Positions 17,699 through 27,063 of a DNA stretch of 64,000 bases are shown piece by piece. Each line of letters starts with the position of its first letter. Within the stretch, counting starts at the first letter, position 1. Under the pieces are notes generated by a model. The model searched no databases and was not told the origin of the DNA. It worked only from the letters and a program-made list of their open reading frames with translations. Origin of the DNA: Caloramator mitchellensis (GTDB lineage Bacteria > Bacillota > Clostridia > Clostridiales > Caloramatoraceae); NCBI RefSeq assembly GCF_001440545.1, contig NZ_LKHP01000008.1, positions 1 through 64,000 on the forward strand. The letters run 5' to 3'. Made by a program: the position numbers and the translations under genes.

Positions 17699-18181
17699 CT
17701 ATATTCCTACTTTCAAGCTGTTTACAGGGCATTCCTTTACGCATTCAAGACATTTAGAACATTTATAATTTTTGGCTGGATCCATTTTTTCATCTTTGTA
17801 AAGACTAAAATCAGGGTTTAAAGATGTTATATAACAGACTCTGTCGCATTTCCCGCAACTTATGCAGGTATTAGTATCTTTTTTAATTTTGAATATGCTG
17901 TATTTATTTAAAAAACCGCTAATCCATGCTATTGGGCATCCTGCTTTGTAATACATATACATCTGCTGCTTTCTTCTATCTTCACTTTCTTTAAACATTA
18001 ACTCCATAATAAAACCAATTGGACAAATCCACCTGCAAAATGCCTTTCCAAATACAACACCTATCATACTTCCTGCAATTAAAATATAGATTAAACTTAA
18101 ATGAAACATAGAAATTAATACATACAGCGTAACCCCTATAATTCCTTGAATCAAGAATCTTTTGTTAATAATATTTTTCAT
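17699..18181 (-). CDS. Membrane-anchored 4Fe-4S polyferredoxin (NapH/CcoG-like)
   Basis: 160 residues. Two hydrophobic N-terminal segments enclose FCRWICPIGF, the CxxxCP motif of NapH/NosR/RdxA-type proteins. They are followed by two 4Fe-4S motifs, CISCGKCDRVC (about 106-116) and CSKCLECVKECP (about 141-152). It likely passes electrons at the membrane; the partner is unknown, and no periplasmic reductase is adjacent. It is shorter than full NapH. A CsoR-like palindrome lies over its promoter. Confidence 0.85.
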   Translation of the reverse strand: MKNIINKRFLIQGIIGVTLYVLISMFHLSLIYILIAGSMIGVVFGKAFCRWICPIGFIMELMFKESEDRRKQQMYMYYKAGCPIAWISGFLNKYSIFKIKKDTNTCISCGKCDRVCYITSLNPDFSLYKDEKMDPAKNYKCSKCLECVKECPVNSLKVGI

Positions 18182-18216
18182 AATACCCCTCCCGCATACC
18201 TTGTAGGGGTATTATA
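18182..18216 (-). promoter_or_regulatory. Promoter with nested palindromes, CsoR/CstR-like operator
   Basis: Minus strand: TATAAT (18211-18216), then a 17-base pseudo-palindrome ATACC-N7-GGTAT (18196-18212) overlapping it. A wider perfect 9-base inverted repeat AATACCCCT/AGGGGTATT (18182-18190 and 18205-18213) has its second arm forming the Shine-Dalgarno just before ATG. The 5-7-5 ATACC/GGTAT geometry recalls operators of the CsoR repressor family (copper, persulfide or formaldehyde sensing). No csoR gene is in the window. Confidence 0.5.
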
Positions 18217-18236
18217 TCACAATCTAACAATAAAGA

Positions 18237-18258
18237 AAAGCCCCCAAATGGGAGCTTT
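18237..18258 (-). terminator. Intrinsic terminator of spoIVA
   Basis: Minus strand AAAGCTCCC-ATTT-GGGGGCTTT followed by TCTTTATTG, overlapping the end of the spoIVA stop codon. Confidence 0.8.
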
Positions 18259-19738
18259 ATAGTATAATGCATATTAATCCACCATTACCCTCATTTATTA
18301 TCTTTTGAAGTGTCTTTTGCAATTTATCTTGAACATCGTCAGGCATTTTATAAAGCTTGTTCTGTAATCCTTCCTTGACAAGCTCTTCAAGCGTCTTTCC
18401 GAACATATTCGCCTGCCATATCTTTTGTGGATTGTTTTCAAATTCATCTAGCAATGATTTAACTAGTTCTTCGCTTTGCTTTTCTGTTCCGACTATTGGT
18501 GAAACTTCGGTCTCTACATCAACTTTAATTATATGAAGCGACGGAGCACTTGCCCTAAGTTTTACTCCAAATCTATTTCCCTGTCTCACAATTTCAGGTT
18601 CCTCAAGCTTTAGTTCATCTATCTGAGGTGGAACTAGCCCATATCCAGTTTCTTTAACTTCGTTTAATGCATTTGAAATTCTGTCATATTCTCGTTTAGC
18701 CACAGTTAAATCCTTCATCAAAGTTAATAAATCAAATTCTCCACCGATTGTAAATCCAGAGATTTCTCCTAAAACTCTGTAGAATAGTCCTTCTTTAACT
18801 TTCATTGTCAAAGTAGCGCTTCCTTCTCCAAGGCGCATCTCGTCAAGCGATACATCTCCTACAAATTCATATTCTTTATATGTGTTAATCGTCGGTTTAA
18901 TATCTCTAATTTTAAGGAGTGATTTAACTGAATTCTTGACAGCAAGAATAAAATCTCTCTTCAACCAATGTTCATTTTCAAGGTGTTCAACCCAATCAGG
19001 CAATTTGATTCCTATTTCCTTGACAGGGAATTCATGTAGAACCTTTTCAAATATATTGTTCAAATCCTCAATTCTCATATTAGCTGCATCGGTAATATAA
19101 ACTGGAACTCCATATTTTTCTTCAATGCTCTTTCTTAAGTTAATAGTATCCGGGTTATATGGATGCGTTGTATTTAAAATTATTATAAAAGGTTTATTTA
19201 ATGTTTGTAATTCCTTAATAACTCTTTCTTCTGCCTCAATATAGTTCTCTCTTGGTATTTCTGTTATGCTCCCATCTGTAGTCACCACAACACCAATTGT
19301 TGAATGCTCATTGATAACCTTTCTCGTTCCAATTTCAGCTGCTTCAGTAAAAGGTATTTCCTCTTCAAACCATGGAGTTTTAACCATTCTTATCTGGTCA
19401 TTTTCTAAGTGTCCTGTAGCCCCATGAACCATGAAACCTACGCAATCAACCATTTTAACTCTCATTTTAGCATTATCACTAAGCTCAATTTCAACTGCTT
19501 CATCGCTAGGAACAAATTTAGGCTCTACTGTTGTAATAATTTTCCCTGATCCGCTCTGCGGAAGTGCATCCTTTGCTCTTTCTTTCTTATGAACGTTACT
19601 GATATTAGGTAAAACTAATAATTCCATAAACCTTCTTATGAATGTTGACTTACCTGTCCTTACTGGGCCCACTACCCCTACATAAATATCTCCCTGGGTT
19701 CTTTCAGCAATGTCTTTATATATATTGAATTCCTCCAC
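18257..19738 (-). CDS. spoIVA: Stage IV sporulation protein A
   Basis: 493 residues, the usual length. An ATPase that polymerises on the outer forespore membrane and forms the basal layer of the spore coat. The P-loop GPVRTGKSTFIRRFMELL begins near residue 24, and the TRAFAC-like GTPase relic domain is followed by the middle and C-terminal regions ending GNGGLICIIL, matching the family. Start is GTG with AGGAGG upstream. In Bacillus the gene is sigma-E dependent; I could not make out a convincing sigma-E box here. Confidence 0.98.
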   Translation of the reverse strand: MEEFNIYKDIAERTQGDIYVGVVGPVRTGKSTFIRRFMELLVLPNISNVHKKERAKDALPQSGSGKIITTVEPKFVPSDEAVEIELSDNAKMRVKMVDCVGFMVHGATGHLENDQIRMVKTPWFEEEIPFTEAAEIGTRKVINEHSTIGVVVTTDGSITEIPRENYIEAEERVIKELQTLNKPFIIILNTTHPYNPDTINLRKSIEEKYGVPVYITDAANMRIEDLNNIFEKVLHEFPVKEIGIKLPDWVEHLENEHWLKRDFILAVKNSVKSLLKIRDIKPTINTYKEYEFVGDVSLDEMRLGEGSATLTMKVKEGLFYRVLGEISGFTIGGEFDLLTLMKDLTVAKREYDRISNALNEVKETGYGLVPPQIDELKLEEPEIVRQGNRFGVKLRASAPSLHIIKVDVETEVSPIVGTEKQSEELVKSLLDEFENNPQKIWQANMFGKTLEELVKEGLQNKLYKMPDDVQDKLQKTLQKIINEGNGGLICIIL

Positions 19739-19806
19739 AGTTCAACCTCCTAACACATTTTATCTAATTCATATATATTTATTTAAAATTTATTTTAGAA
19801 CAAAAA

Positions 19807-19834
19807 AAATAGCTAATTATAAAATTAGCTATTT
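19807..19834 (-). terminator. Intrinsic terminator of the chromate-transporter pair
   Basis: Perfect 12-base inverted repeat AAATAGCTAATT/AATTAGCTATTT overlapping the stop codon of the second chr gene, followed by T-rich sequence on the minus strand. Confidence 0.8.
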
Positions 19835-20350
19835 ATACAAAACATATCCTAATATCCCGCCTATAATTGTAATAGCAATCGGGTCTATTTTAAACTTCAA
19901 TGAGACAGCCAAAGCTGTTAAAAAAACTATAGCCCCCTTTATATCTACTACTGAACTTTGAGTAATTGAAAGTGCAGCAGCAAGAATTAATCCTAAAACT
20001 GTTGGTCTTAATATTGAAAATGCTGCTTCCATGTAGTCACTTTTTTTAAACTTCTCTATAAACTTAATAATCAACATCATAACTAAAACTGATGGTAATG
20101 ATACACCTGTTGTTGATATTAATGAACCCCAAAAACCTCCAACCTTATAACCAATATATGTTGCACTATTAATTGCAATTGGACCAGGAGTAATTTGTGA
20201 AATTGCAACTATATCAATAAATTCACTCTGAGTAAGCCATTTATTTATAAAAACTACCTGTTGCTGTATCAATGGCAACATTGCATAGCCACCACCAAAA
20301 CTAAATAGCCCTATTTTGAAGAAAGTGATAAAAAGTTTGTATATAATCAT
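19829..20350 (-). CDS. Short-chain CHR family transporter, second subunit
   Basis: 173 residues, five or six hydrophobic helices and the CHR-domain signature FSFGGGYAMLPLIQQQVV (about 15-32) with QITPGPIAINSATYIGY. Paired half-size CHR proteins form a heterodimeric chromate/anion exporter in Bacillus (YwrA/YwrB, ChrA1/ChrA2); the natural substrate is often uncertain. Follows the first subunit by 2 bp. Confidence 0.9.
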   Translation of the reverse strand: MIIYKLFITFFKIGLFSFGGGYAMLPLIQQQVVFINKWLTQSEFIDIVAISQITPGPIAINSATYIGYKVGGFWGSLISTTGVSLPSVLVMMLIIKFIEKFKKSDYMEAAFSILRPTVLGLILAAALSITQSSVVDIKGAIVFLTALAVSLKFKIDPIAITIIGGILGYVLYK

Positions 20351-20352
20351 AT

Positions 20353-20883
20353 TTATTTTCTCCCTTTTATAATTATACCAACAACCATAGAAGTTAAAAT
20401 AATTAAAATAGGGGTTACTTTATAAAACCATACAGCTAATGCAACAATTGAAGGAATAAATATACTTCTAAGTGTAAATTTAATATCTTTGCCCATCTTT
20501 AATACCGAAGCAAATACCATTCCCGCAACAACAGGTCTTATCCCCTTAAAAATTAATTCAACATAATTATTATCTTTTATTTGGCTAAAAAAAGCTGCAA
20601 TCAAAAGAATAGTAACAAATGAAGGTAATATAGTTGCCAGAACTGTGATAGATAGCCCAAGTATACCATATAAATTATATCCAACAAAAATAGCAGTATT
20701 AACTGCAATTGGTCCTGGAGCTGATTGTGCAACAGCAAGAAGGTCGATGAAATCTTCTTTTTTTATCCATCCCTTTTTTTCTACAATTTCGTTTTGAATC
20801 AAAGGAATCATCGCATAACCTCCACCTAGTGTAAAGGCTCCAATCTTGAAAAAAACCCAAAATAGTTCAATATATTTTTTCAT
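20353..20883 (-). CDS. Short-chain CHR family transporter, first subunit
   Basis: 176 residues, the partner of the gene downstream. Signature FTLGGGYAMIPLIQNEIVEKKGW and AQSAPGPIAVNTAIFVGYN. Located between gpsA (9 bp upstream) and the second chr gene, so it is likely expressed with der-gpsA. The product is an integral membrane protein. Chromate efflux is family knowledge, not shown here. Confidence 0.9.
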   Translation of the reverse strand: MKKYIELFWVFFKIGAFTLGGGYAMIPLIQNEIVEKKGWIKKEDFIDLLAVAQSAPGPIAVNTAIFVGYNLYGILGLSITVLATILPSFVTILLIAAFFSQIKDNNYVELIFKGIRPVVAGMVFASVLKMGKDIKFTLRSIFIPSIVALAVWFYKVTPILIILTSMVVGIIIKGRK

Positions 20884-20892
20884 TTTATCACC

Positions 20893-21900
20893 TTAATTTT
20901 GATTAACATCTTTTATCTCATCCTTCTTATCCCTTAACATCAACTCAGTAACTGCATATTTAGCATTCTTTCCTTCAAAAAGTACTTTATATAGTTCTGT
21001 AGTTATAGGCATTTCCACTCCAATTTTGTTTGCAAGTTCATATGTAGATTTTGTTGTATTTATACCTTCTACTACCATTTTTACTTCGTTTACAGCTTCT
21101 TCAACGTTTTTTCCTTGCCCGATAAGTATACCAGCTCTTCTGTTCCTTGAATGCATACTTGTGCAAGTCACTATTAAATCTCCAATTCCGCTTAATCCTG
21201 CAAACGTCAAAGCATCTGCTCCAAGAGCTACACCAAGTCGTGCAATTTCAGAAATCCCTCTCGTCATAAGTGCAGCCTTTGTATTATCTCCAAATCCTAA
21301 TCCATCAGAAATTCCTGCCGCAAGGGCAATAATATTCTTAACTGCCCCTCCAATTTCAACGCCTATTACATCTTTATTTGTATAAACCCTAAACTTTGGG
21401 GTCATAAATACATCTTGCACAAAATTAGCAGTATCTTCATCAATCGATGCCGCTACAATAGCTGTAGGAATATCTCTCGAGACCTCTTCAGCATGGGATG
21501 GACCAGAAAGAACGGCTACTCTATTATTAGGGAAAAATTCATTTATTACTTGCGACATTCTCAATAGGGTAGAGTTTTCAATTCCCTTTGCTAAACTAAC
21601 TAATATCTGTTCTTTATCTACAAACGGGAGAATTCTAGAACAAAGTTCCCTGACTGCATGCGATGGAACAGCAATTACAATAACTTTTGAATCTTTCAGA
21701 GCCTTTTCAATTTCAAACACACCATATACATTTGATGGGACGAGTATTCCAGGAAGATACCTTAAATTTTCTCTCTTTTCATTTATATCGCTTATCAAAA
21801 CAGTATTCCTATCCCAAATATTTATATCATATCCTTTTTTAGATAGCAAAACAGATATAGCAGTTCCCCAGCTTCCTCCACCTAATACAGCTATTTTCAT
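20893..21900 (-). CDS. gpsA: Glycerol-3-phosphate dehydrogenase [NAD(P)+]
   Basis: 335 residues. Makes sn-glycerol 3-phosphate from dihydroxyacetone phosphate for phospholipid synthesis. N-terminal Rossmann GGGSWGTAI (7-15), then [23 protein letters not shown] and the catalytic-lysine region [18 protein letters not shown]. Two bp from der. In many clostridia plsY lies between der and gpsA; it is absent here. Confidence 0.97.
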   Translation of the reverse strand: MKIAVLGGGSWGTAISVLLSKKGYDINIWDRNTVLISDINEKRENLRYLPGILVPSNVYGVFEIEKALKDSKVIVIAVPSHAVRELCSRILPFVDKEQILVSLAKGIENSTLLRMSQVINEFFPNNRVAVLSGPSHAEEVSRDIPTAIVAASIDEDTANFVQDVFMTPKFRVYTNKDVIGVEIGGAVKNIIALAAGISDGLGFGDNTKAALMTRGISEIARLGVALGADALTFAGLSGIGDLIVTCTSMHSRNRRAGILIGQGKNVEEAVNEVKMVVEGINTTKSTYELANKIGVEMPITTELYKVLFEGKNAKYAVTELMLRDKKDEIKDVNQN

Positions 21901-21902
21901 AA

Positions 21903-23222
21903 TTAATCCTCCTTCTTAGACCTATAAACAATCCTTATAGGGGTTCCTTCAAATCCAAAATGCTGTCTTATCTGGTTTTCTAAATATCGCTCATAGGAGA
22001 AATGAACTATTTCCTCATCATTTACAAAGAACGCAAATGTAGGTGGTTTAGTTGATACTTGTGTAGCATAATAAATTTTGAGCGCCTTACCCTTTTCAAC
22101 TGGAGGTTGCTTCATCATAACAGCTTCGCTAATCACTTCGTTTAATACACCTGTCTTAATCCTCATAGAATTTTGATCTGCTACATATTTTATCAATTCA
22201 ATTAACCTTGGAATTCTTTGACCGGTTTTTGCAGAAATATAAATCACAGGCGCATATGTCATAAACGATAATGCATTTCTTACCTGTTTTGTATAATCAT
22301 TCATCGTCTTATCATCTTTTTCAACAACATCCCATTTGTTTACAACTATTATAACACCTTTACCTGCCTCGTGTGCAATTCCTGCTATTTTTTCATCCTG
22401 TTCAGTAACACCCTCCGTTGCATCAATCATTATAAGGCAGACATCAGCTCTATCTACCGCAGTTAAGGACCTTATCACACTATATTTCTCAATTTCTTCC
22501 TTAATTTTACTCTTCCTTCTTATTCCGGCTGTATCAATAAACAAAAATTTATCCCCATTAATCTCGACAAGGCTATCGATTGCATCTCTAGTTGTTCCTG
22601 GAATATCACTAACGATAGCCCTCTCTTCTCCAGTTAATCTGTTCAATAAAGAAGATTTTCCAACATTAGGTTTGCCAACAATTGTAACTTTAATTAGCGC
22701 CTCATCTTCTTCATCTTCTTCAACTTTTTCAAAATGCCTTACTATTTCGTCAAGCATATCTCCGAGCCCCAAGCTCAAAGCTGCAGAAATAGTTATTGGT
22801 TCTCCTATTCCTAAATTATAAAATTCGTATTTATTGTCTTCGAGTTTCAAATTGTCAATTTTATTAACTACAAGCACAACTGGCTTGTTTACTTTTCTTA
22901 GCATTTCAGCAACTTCTATATCTGAACCTGTTAATCCTTCCTTACCATCAACCATAAAAACAATAACATCGGCTGTTTCAATAGCAATTTGTGCCTGGCG
23001 TTTCATCTGTTTTAATATAATGTCTTCACTTTCAGGTTCAATGCCTCCCGTGTCGATTAAAGTGAATTTTTGATTTAACCATTCCACTTCAGCATAAATT
23101 CTGTCCCTAGTTACACCTGGAGTATCTTCAACAATAGCAATCCTTTTGCCAACTAATTTATTGAACAGCGTCGACTTTCCAACATTTGGTCTTCCAACAA
23201 TAGCTACTAATGGTTTAGCCAT
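21903..23222 (-). CDS. der: Ribosome biogenesis GTPase Der (EngA)
   Basis: 439 residues. Tandem GTPase domains: GRPNVGKST (10-18), [16 protein letters not shown] in the first and [28 protein letters not shown] in the second, followed by the KH-like C-terminal domain. Needed for 50S subunit assembly. Its start lies immediately after the upstream radical-SAM gene, with no gap. Confidence 0.98.
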   Translation of the reverse strand: MAKPLVAIVGRPNVGKSTLFNKLVGKRIAIVEDTPGVTRDRIYAEVEWLNQKFTLIDTGGIEPESEDIILKQMKRQAQIAIETADVIVFMVDGKEGLTGSDIEVAEMLRKVNKPVVLVVNKIDNLKLEDNKYEFYNLGIGEPITISAALSLGLGDMLDEIVRHFEKVEEDEEDEALIKVTIVGKPNVGKSSLLNRLTGEERAIVSDIPGTTRDAIDSLVEINGDKFLFIDTAGIRRKSKIKEEIEKYSVIRSLTAVDRADVCLIMIDATEGVTEQDEKIAGIAHEAGKGVIIVVNKWDVVEKDDKTMNDYTKQVRNALSFMTYAPVIYISAKTGQRIPRLIELIKYVADQNSMRIKTGVLNEVISEAVMMKQPPVEKGKALKIYYATQVSTKPPTFAFFVNDEEIVHFSYERYLENQIRQHFGFEGTPIRIVYRSKKED

Positions 23223-24539
23223 CTATACCACCTCTTTTGCAATTTTTTCTATTAAATCCTCACCAGTATATTTAACTTTGATAACCTTTGTTTTAAGAGT
23301 ATCTTCAATTTCCTTTATAGTTACATCGTCTAAAAATGTATCTTCATCCGCCTTTAACACGTTTTGAGGAATAAATAATGTTTTTCCTGCTACTTTGTTT
23401 CTTAATTGATTTATTATATCCCTCCCCGTTAAAAGCCCTGCTACTGTTATTCTTTCTCCAAAAAAATCATTTGTCACAGCAAATACTTCGATGTTTAAAT
23501 TAAATTTATCAGAAATCAATTTTGAATAATCTTTTAATTTATTAAAAAAGGATATTCCGGTAACAAAAGCAATTTTTTTGCCCTTTGCATCAAAATTAAA
23601 TTCATTAATTTGTTCATATAAATTCAACTCAAAAAACCTTATCATGCCAATGCCATCTTCAAGTTGCTCAAAGTCATCATAATGCTCTGCCTCAGGAAGT
23701 TCCCTTTCAGCCATAACGTAGAATTCATCTGCAAGCCTTGCAAACGGAGTTCCAAGTGAATTAAGAAATTTTTCCTGAAGCGGCTTAACTAACTCAATAA
23801 CTTGAAGCGCCCTTTCCTTAGTATATGGTTCAAGTTTAACTAACTTTTCTCTATATTTCGTAATTCCAACAGGAACTACCGCTACATTTTGAATGCTTGG
23901 ATAATAACTAGAAAGATCTGTCAAAGTTTTATAAAGTTCATCCCCATCGTTTACACCATAGCACAAAACTATTTGACAATTAATTAAAATACCTCCATCA
24001 ACTAATTTTTTTAACTGTTCATTAATTCTTCCTGCTTTATTGTTATGAAGCATTTTAATTCTTAAATCTGGATTAGTTGTATGAACAGAAATATTAATAG
24101 GACTAATTCTATATCTAATTATTCTCTCTAATTCTTCATCTTTCATATTTGTCAGGGTTATGAAATTGCCTTGTAAAAATGAAAGCTTCGAATCGTCGTC
24201 CTTAAAATACAAACTCTTTCTCATATTAGGGGGCAGCTGATCGATAAAGCAAAACATACATTTATTATGGCATCTTTTAGGATTTTCAATAGTAGAATCT
24301 ATAATCTCAATACCTAAATCCTCTTCAAAATCCTTTTCTATTTCAATTTCCCACTCTTCTCCATCATGTTTCCTAACCAATAAATTTAATTCTTCATCAT
24401 ATATCAAATATTTATATTCAATTATATCTTTAACCTCTACTCCATTTATCTTTATTAGATAATCTCCAGGTTCAATACCTACCTCCTGTGCTATCGAACC
24501 CATAAATACATTTTTTACTACTAGTTCATTATTCTTCAC
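23223..24539 (-). CDS. PDZ-like / radical SAM / DUF512 protein
   Basis: 438 residues. N-terminal PDZ-like segment (about 10-60, SIAQEVGIEPGDYLIKING), a CxxxCxxC radical-SAM cluster motif CHNKCMFC (near residue 88), and a C-terminal DUF512 domain. The family is conserved next to der in Clostridia; function unknown. GTG at 24539 is chosen because GAGGTG lies six bases before it, although a reading 15 codons longer is open. Confidence 0.9.
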   Translation of the reverse strand: MKNNELVVKNVFMGSIAQEVGIEPGDYLIKINGVEVKDIIEYKYLIYDEELNLLVRKHDGEEWEIEIEKDFEEDLGIEIIDSTIENPKRCHNKCMFCFIDQLPPNMRKSLYFKDDDSKLSFLQGNFITLTNMKDEELERIIRYRISPINISVHTTNPDLRIKMLHNNKAGRINEQLKKLVDGGILINCQIVLCYGVNDGDELYKTLTDLSSYYPSIQNVAVVPVGITKYREKLVKLEPYTKERALQVIELVKPLQEKFLNSLGTPFARLADEFYVMAERELPEAEHYDDFEQLEDGIGMIRFFELNLYEQINEFNFDAKGKKIAFVTGISFFNKLKDYSKLISDKFNLNIEVFAVTNDFFGERITVAGLLTGRDIINQLRNKVAGKTLFIPQNVLKADEDTFLDDVTIKEIEDTLKTKVIKVKYTGEDLIEKIAKEVV

Positions 24540-24602
24540 CTGTTTCACCTCAAAAAATTTTTTCCATAAAAATAATATTAACATTAAGCTGCAATAATAT
24601 CA

Positions 24603-24631
24603 AGAAAAACAAAACTTCGGTTGCCCGAAGT
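24603..24631 (-). terminator. Intrinsic terminator of the histidine kinase gene
   Basis: Minus strand ACTTCGG-GCAA-CCGAAGT then TTTGTTTTTC, located just after the kinase stop codon. Confidence 0.88.
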
Positions 24632-24632
24632 A

Positions 24633-26360
24633 TTAATCAATAATTGGAAGTGTTATGGTGAATGTTGTCCCTTTCCCTACTTTACTATAAACATCAATTT
24701 TCCCATTAAGCAAGTTAACAACGTGTTTAACTATAGCAAGACCTAATCCTGTTCCTCCAAGGCTTCTTGAACGCGCTTTATCTACCCTGTAAAATCTTTC
24801 AAATAGTCTTGGAAGATGTTCTTTCGGTATGCCAATACCATTATCCTTAACGAACACTAATGCATTATCTCTTTCCAATTCCATACTAATTTCAACAAAG
24901 CCCCCGTCATTTGTGTATTTGATACCGTTATCTATAAGATTTATAAACATTTGTTTAAACTTATCCCTATCTCCTAATATATAAATTTCATCTGATGGTT
25001 TTATAAATTTTAAATCAATATTTTTATTATGAGCAACAGGGCTCATAATATTTATTACTTCTTCTATTGATTTAATAACATTAATCTTCTCAAAATTAAT
25101 TGAGTATTCTCTGTTTTCAAGTTCAGAAATAATTAATATGTCATTAATCAACCTTGTTAACCTATCTGCCTCAATATTTATTATTTCTAAAAATTTTTTT
25201 CTTATATTTTCATCTTCAACGTCCATCAATGTTTCAGCAAAACCTTTAATAGAAGTTAACGGTGTCTTTAACTCATGGGATACATTAGCAACAAATTCTG
25301 TTCGCAAATTCTCAAGCATTTTCATTTTTGTAATGTCTTGTATAACCATTAATGTTCCTACTTTTTCATATTGCTTATCAGTGTTTAAGACCCTTGTTGT
25401 TTTAATTTTATAATATTTAGTTTCGGTTAAATTTAGCTTAATTTCAATTTCGTCCTCAATATTTTCTCTTATAAGATACTCAATATCTTTATTTCGTATA
25501 ACCTCTAAAAGATGCTTCCCATAAACATCCTCTTTAATTTCAAACAATATCTTTGCTGTTGGATTTATAAGAATTATCCTTTCATTGATGTCAAATACAA
25601 TAACACCATCACCCATACTTTTTAATATTGAAATCAGCTTGTTTTTTTTGTCCTCTAAATCATTAATTGTCTCTTCAAGCCTTGCCGCCATCCTATTAAA
25701 TGCGTGCCCTAACTTTCCTAATTCATCCTTTGTATTAATATTAATTCTTTTATCATAACTTCCCATTGATATTTTTGTTGCAACCTTTGTAAGATCCCTT
25801 ATTGGTTCAACAATTCTATTTAAAGATAAATATATTAGTAATATGGCAAGAGCTAAAACAAATAAAATTGTTAAAATAAAATAATGCAAATAATTATCTT
25901 GAGATGAATTTATTATGTTAAAATCCATAGATAAGCGTAAAACATATATTTTACCATTCAAACTGTATTTTAAAGCATAATAATAAAGCAACTTACCTAA
26001 AGTAGAACTTTTTCTTAAAACAAAAGATTCACCCTTTTCAATAGCCTCTATAAATTCCTTTCTATTTTTATGATTCTCTAAGTTTTTACTTGAAACGTCT
26101 GAATCACCGATTACTTTACCTGTCGAATCTATAATAGTAATCCGTTTATTTATTATAAACTTTAACTCAGTTGCAAAATTATCATAATCTTTTATTTCCT
26201 TTGATTTTATTAATTCAACGACTAGTTTGGCTTCTTCTTTAAAACGACCTTCAGTATTATCCATTATCTGCTTTTTTAAATAGTTAAATGATATAAAACT
26301 AATAATAGTTGTAACAAAAAACATTAATAAGGTAATATTAATTATAAGTTTTTTTCTCAT
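24633..26360 (-). CDS. Sensor histidine kinase, PhoR/WalK-like
   Basis: 575 residues. TM1 (6-28), extracytoplasmic sensor region (about 30-155), TM2 (about 158-181), HAMP, a PAS domain (about 240-345), HisKA with phospho-acceptor His362 in SHELKTPLTS, and a HATPase_c domain with DNGIKYTNDGG, VKDNGIGIP and GGTGLGLAIVK. This domain order fits PhoR/PnpS or WalK. It lies 8 bp downstream of its response regulator gene. The signal is unknown; phosphate sensing is a guess. Confidence 0.93.
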   Translation of the reverse strand: MRKKLIINITLLMFFVTTIISFISFNYLKKQIMDNTEGRFKEEAKLVVELIKSKEIKDYDNFATELKFIINKRITIIDSTGKVIGDSDVSSKNLENHKNRKEFIEAIEKGESFVLRKSSTLGKLLYYYALKYSLNGKIYVLRLSMDFNIINSSQDNYLHYFILTILFVLALAILLIYLSLNRIVEPIRDLTKVATKISMGSYDKRININTKDELGKLGHAFNRMAARLEETINDLEDKKNKLISILKSMGDGVIVFDINERIILINPTAKILFEIKEDVYGKHLLEVIRNKDIEYLIRENIEDEIEIKLNLTETKYYKIKTTRVLNTDKQYEKVGTLMVIQDITKMKMLENLRTEFVANVSHELKTPLTSIKGFAETLMDVEDENIRKKFLEIINIEADRLTRLINDILIISELENREYSINFEKINVIKSIEEVINIMSPVAHNKNIDLKFIKPSDEIYILGDRDKFKQMFINLIDNGIKYTNDGGFVEISMELERDNALVFVKDNGIGIPKEHLPRLFERFYRVDKARSRSLGGTGLGLAIVKHVVNLLNGKIDVYSKVGKGTTFTITLPIID

Positions 26361-26368
26361 TACATCAC

Positions 26369-27058
26369 CTATTCTTTAAGTTTATAACCAATTCCTCTTA
26401 CAGTTTCAATATATCTTGGGTTTTTGTCATCATCCTCAATTTTCTGTCTTAAATGTCTTACATGAACATCTACCGTTCTTGTTTCACCATAATATTCATA
26501 CCCCCATACCTTATCTAGAAGATAATCTCTTGTCATAACCTTGCCTCTATTTATTGCTAGTAATTTTAAAAGTTCAAATTCCTTTAATGTTAAATCAATT
26601 CGTTTTCCATCCTTCAATACTTCATGTTTATCAAAATTCAAATAAAGATCATGTATTTGTAGTGTATTGTTTTTTTCTTCCTTTGTATTTCTTCTAAGAA
26701 CAACCTTTATTCTTGCAAGCAATTCTCTAATAGAAAATGGTTTTGTTATATAATCATCTGCTCCAAGCTCAAGTCCTAAAATTTTGTCGAACTCTTCTCC
26801 TTTCGCAGTTAACATAATTATGGGAATCCTTGAAAGTTCAGCAGAACGTTTTATTTCCTTACAAACTTCGAATCCATCTAACTCTGGCAACATTACATCT
26901 AATAGTATTAAGTCAGGTTTTTTCTCTGCAGTCAGTTTAACACCTTCTTTTCCATTTAATGCGTAGATTACCTTGTAACCGTTCGCCTCCAGATTATATT
27001 TCAACAACTCAATTATATGAAGTTCATCATCTATTACTAATATTTTCTCACCAGCCAT
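26369..27058 (-). CDS. OmpR/PhoB-family response regulator
   Basis: 229 residues. Receiver domain with the acidic pocket DD (10-11 in this numbering), phospho-acceptor Asp54 in LLDVMLPELDG, and Thr/Lys in MLTAKG and DDYITKPFS. It ends in a winged-helix DNA-binding domain (LTLKEFELLKLL, VDVHVRHLRQKIE, RGIGYKL). ATG at 27058 has GGGGTGAG five bases upstream, so it is preferred over a GTG three codons earlier. Partner of the downstream kinase. Confidence 0.95.
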   Translation of the reverse strand: MAGEKILVIDDELHIIELLKYNLEANGYKVIYALNGKEGVKLTAEKKPDLILLDVMLPELDGFEVCKEIKRSAELSRIPIIMLTAKGEEFDKILGLELGADDYITKPFSIRELLARIKVVLRRNTKEEKNNTLQIHDLYLNFDKHEVLKDGKRIDLTLKEFELLKLLAINRGKVMTRDYLLDKVWGYEYYGETRTVDVHVRHLRQKIEDDDKNPRYIETVRGIGYKLKE

Positions 27059-27063
27059 TGAAC

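Noticed and set aside
19739-19806. Sigma-E promoter of spoIVA
   Set aside because: GATAAAAT resembles the -10 box CATACANT at six of eight bases, but no -35 element lies at the right distance.
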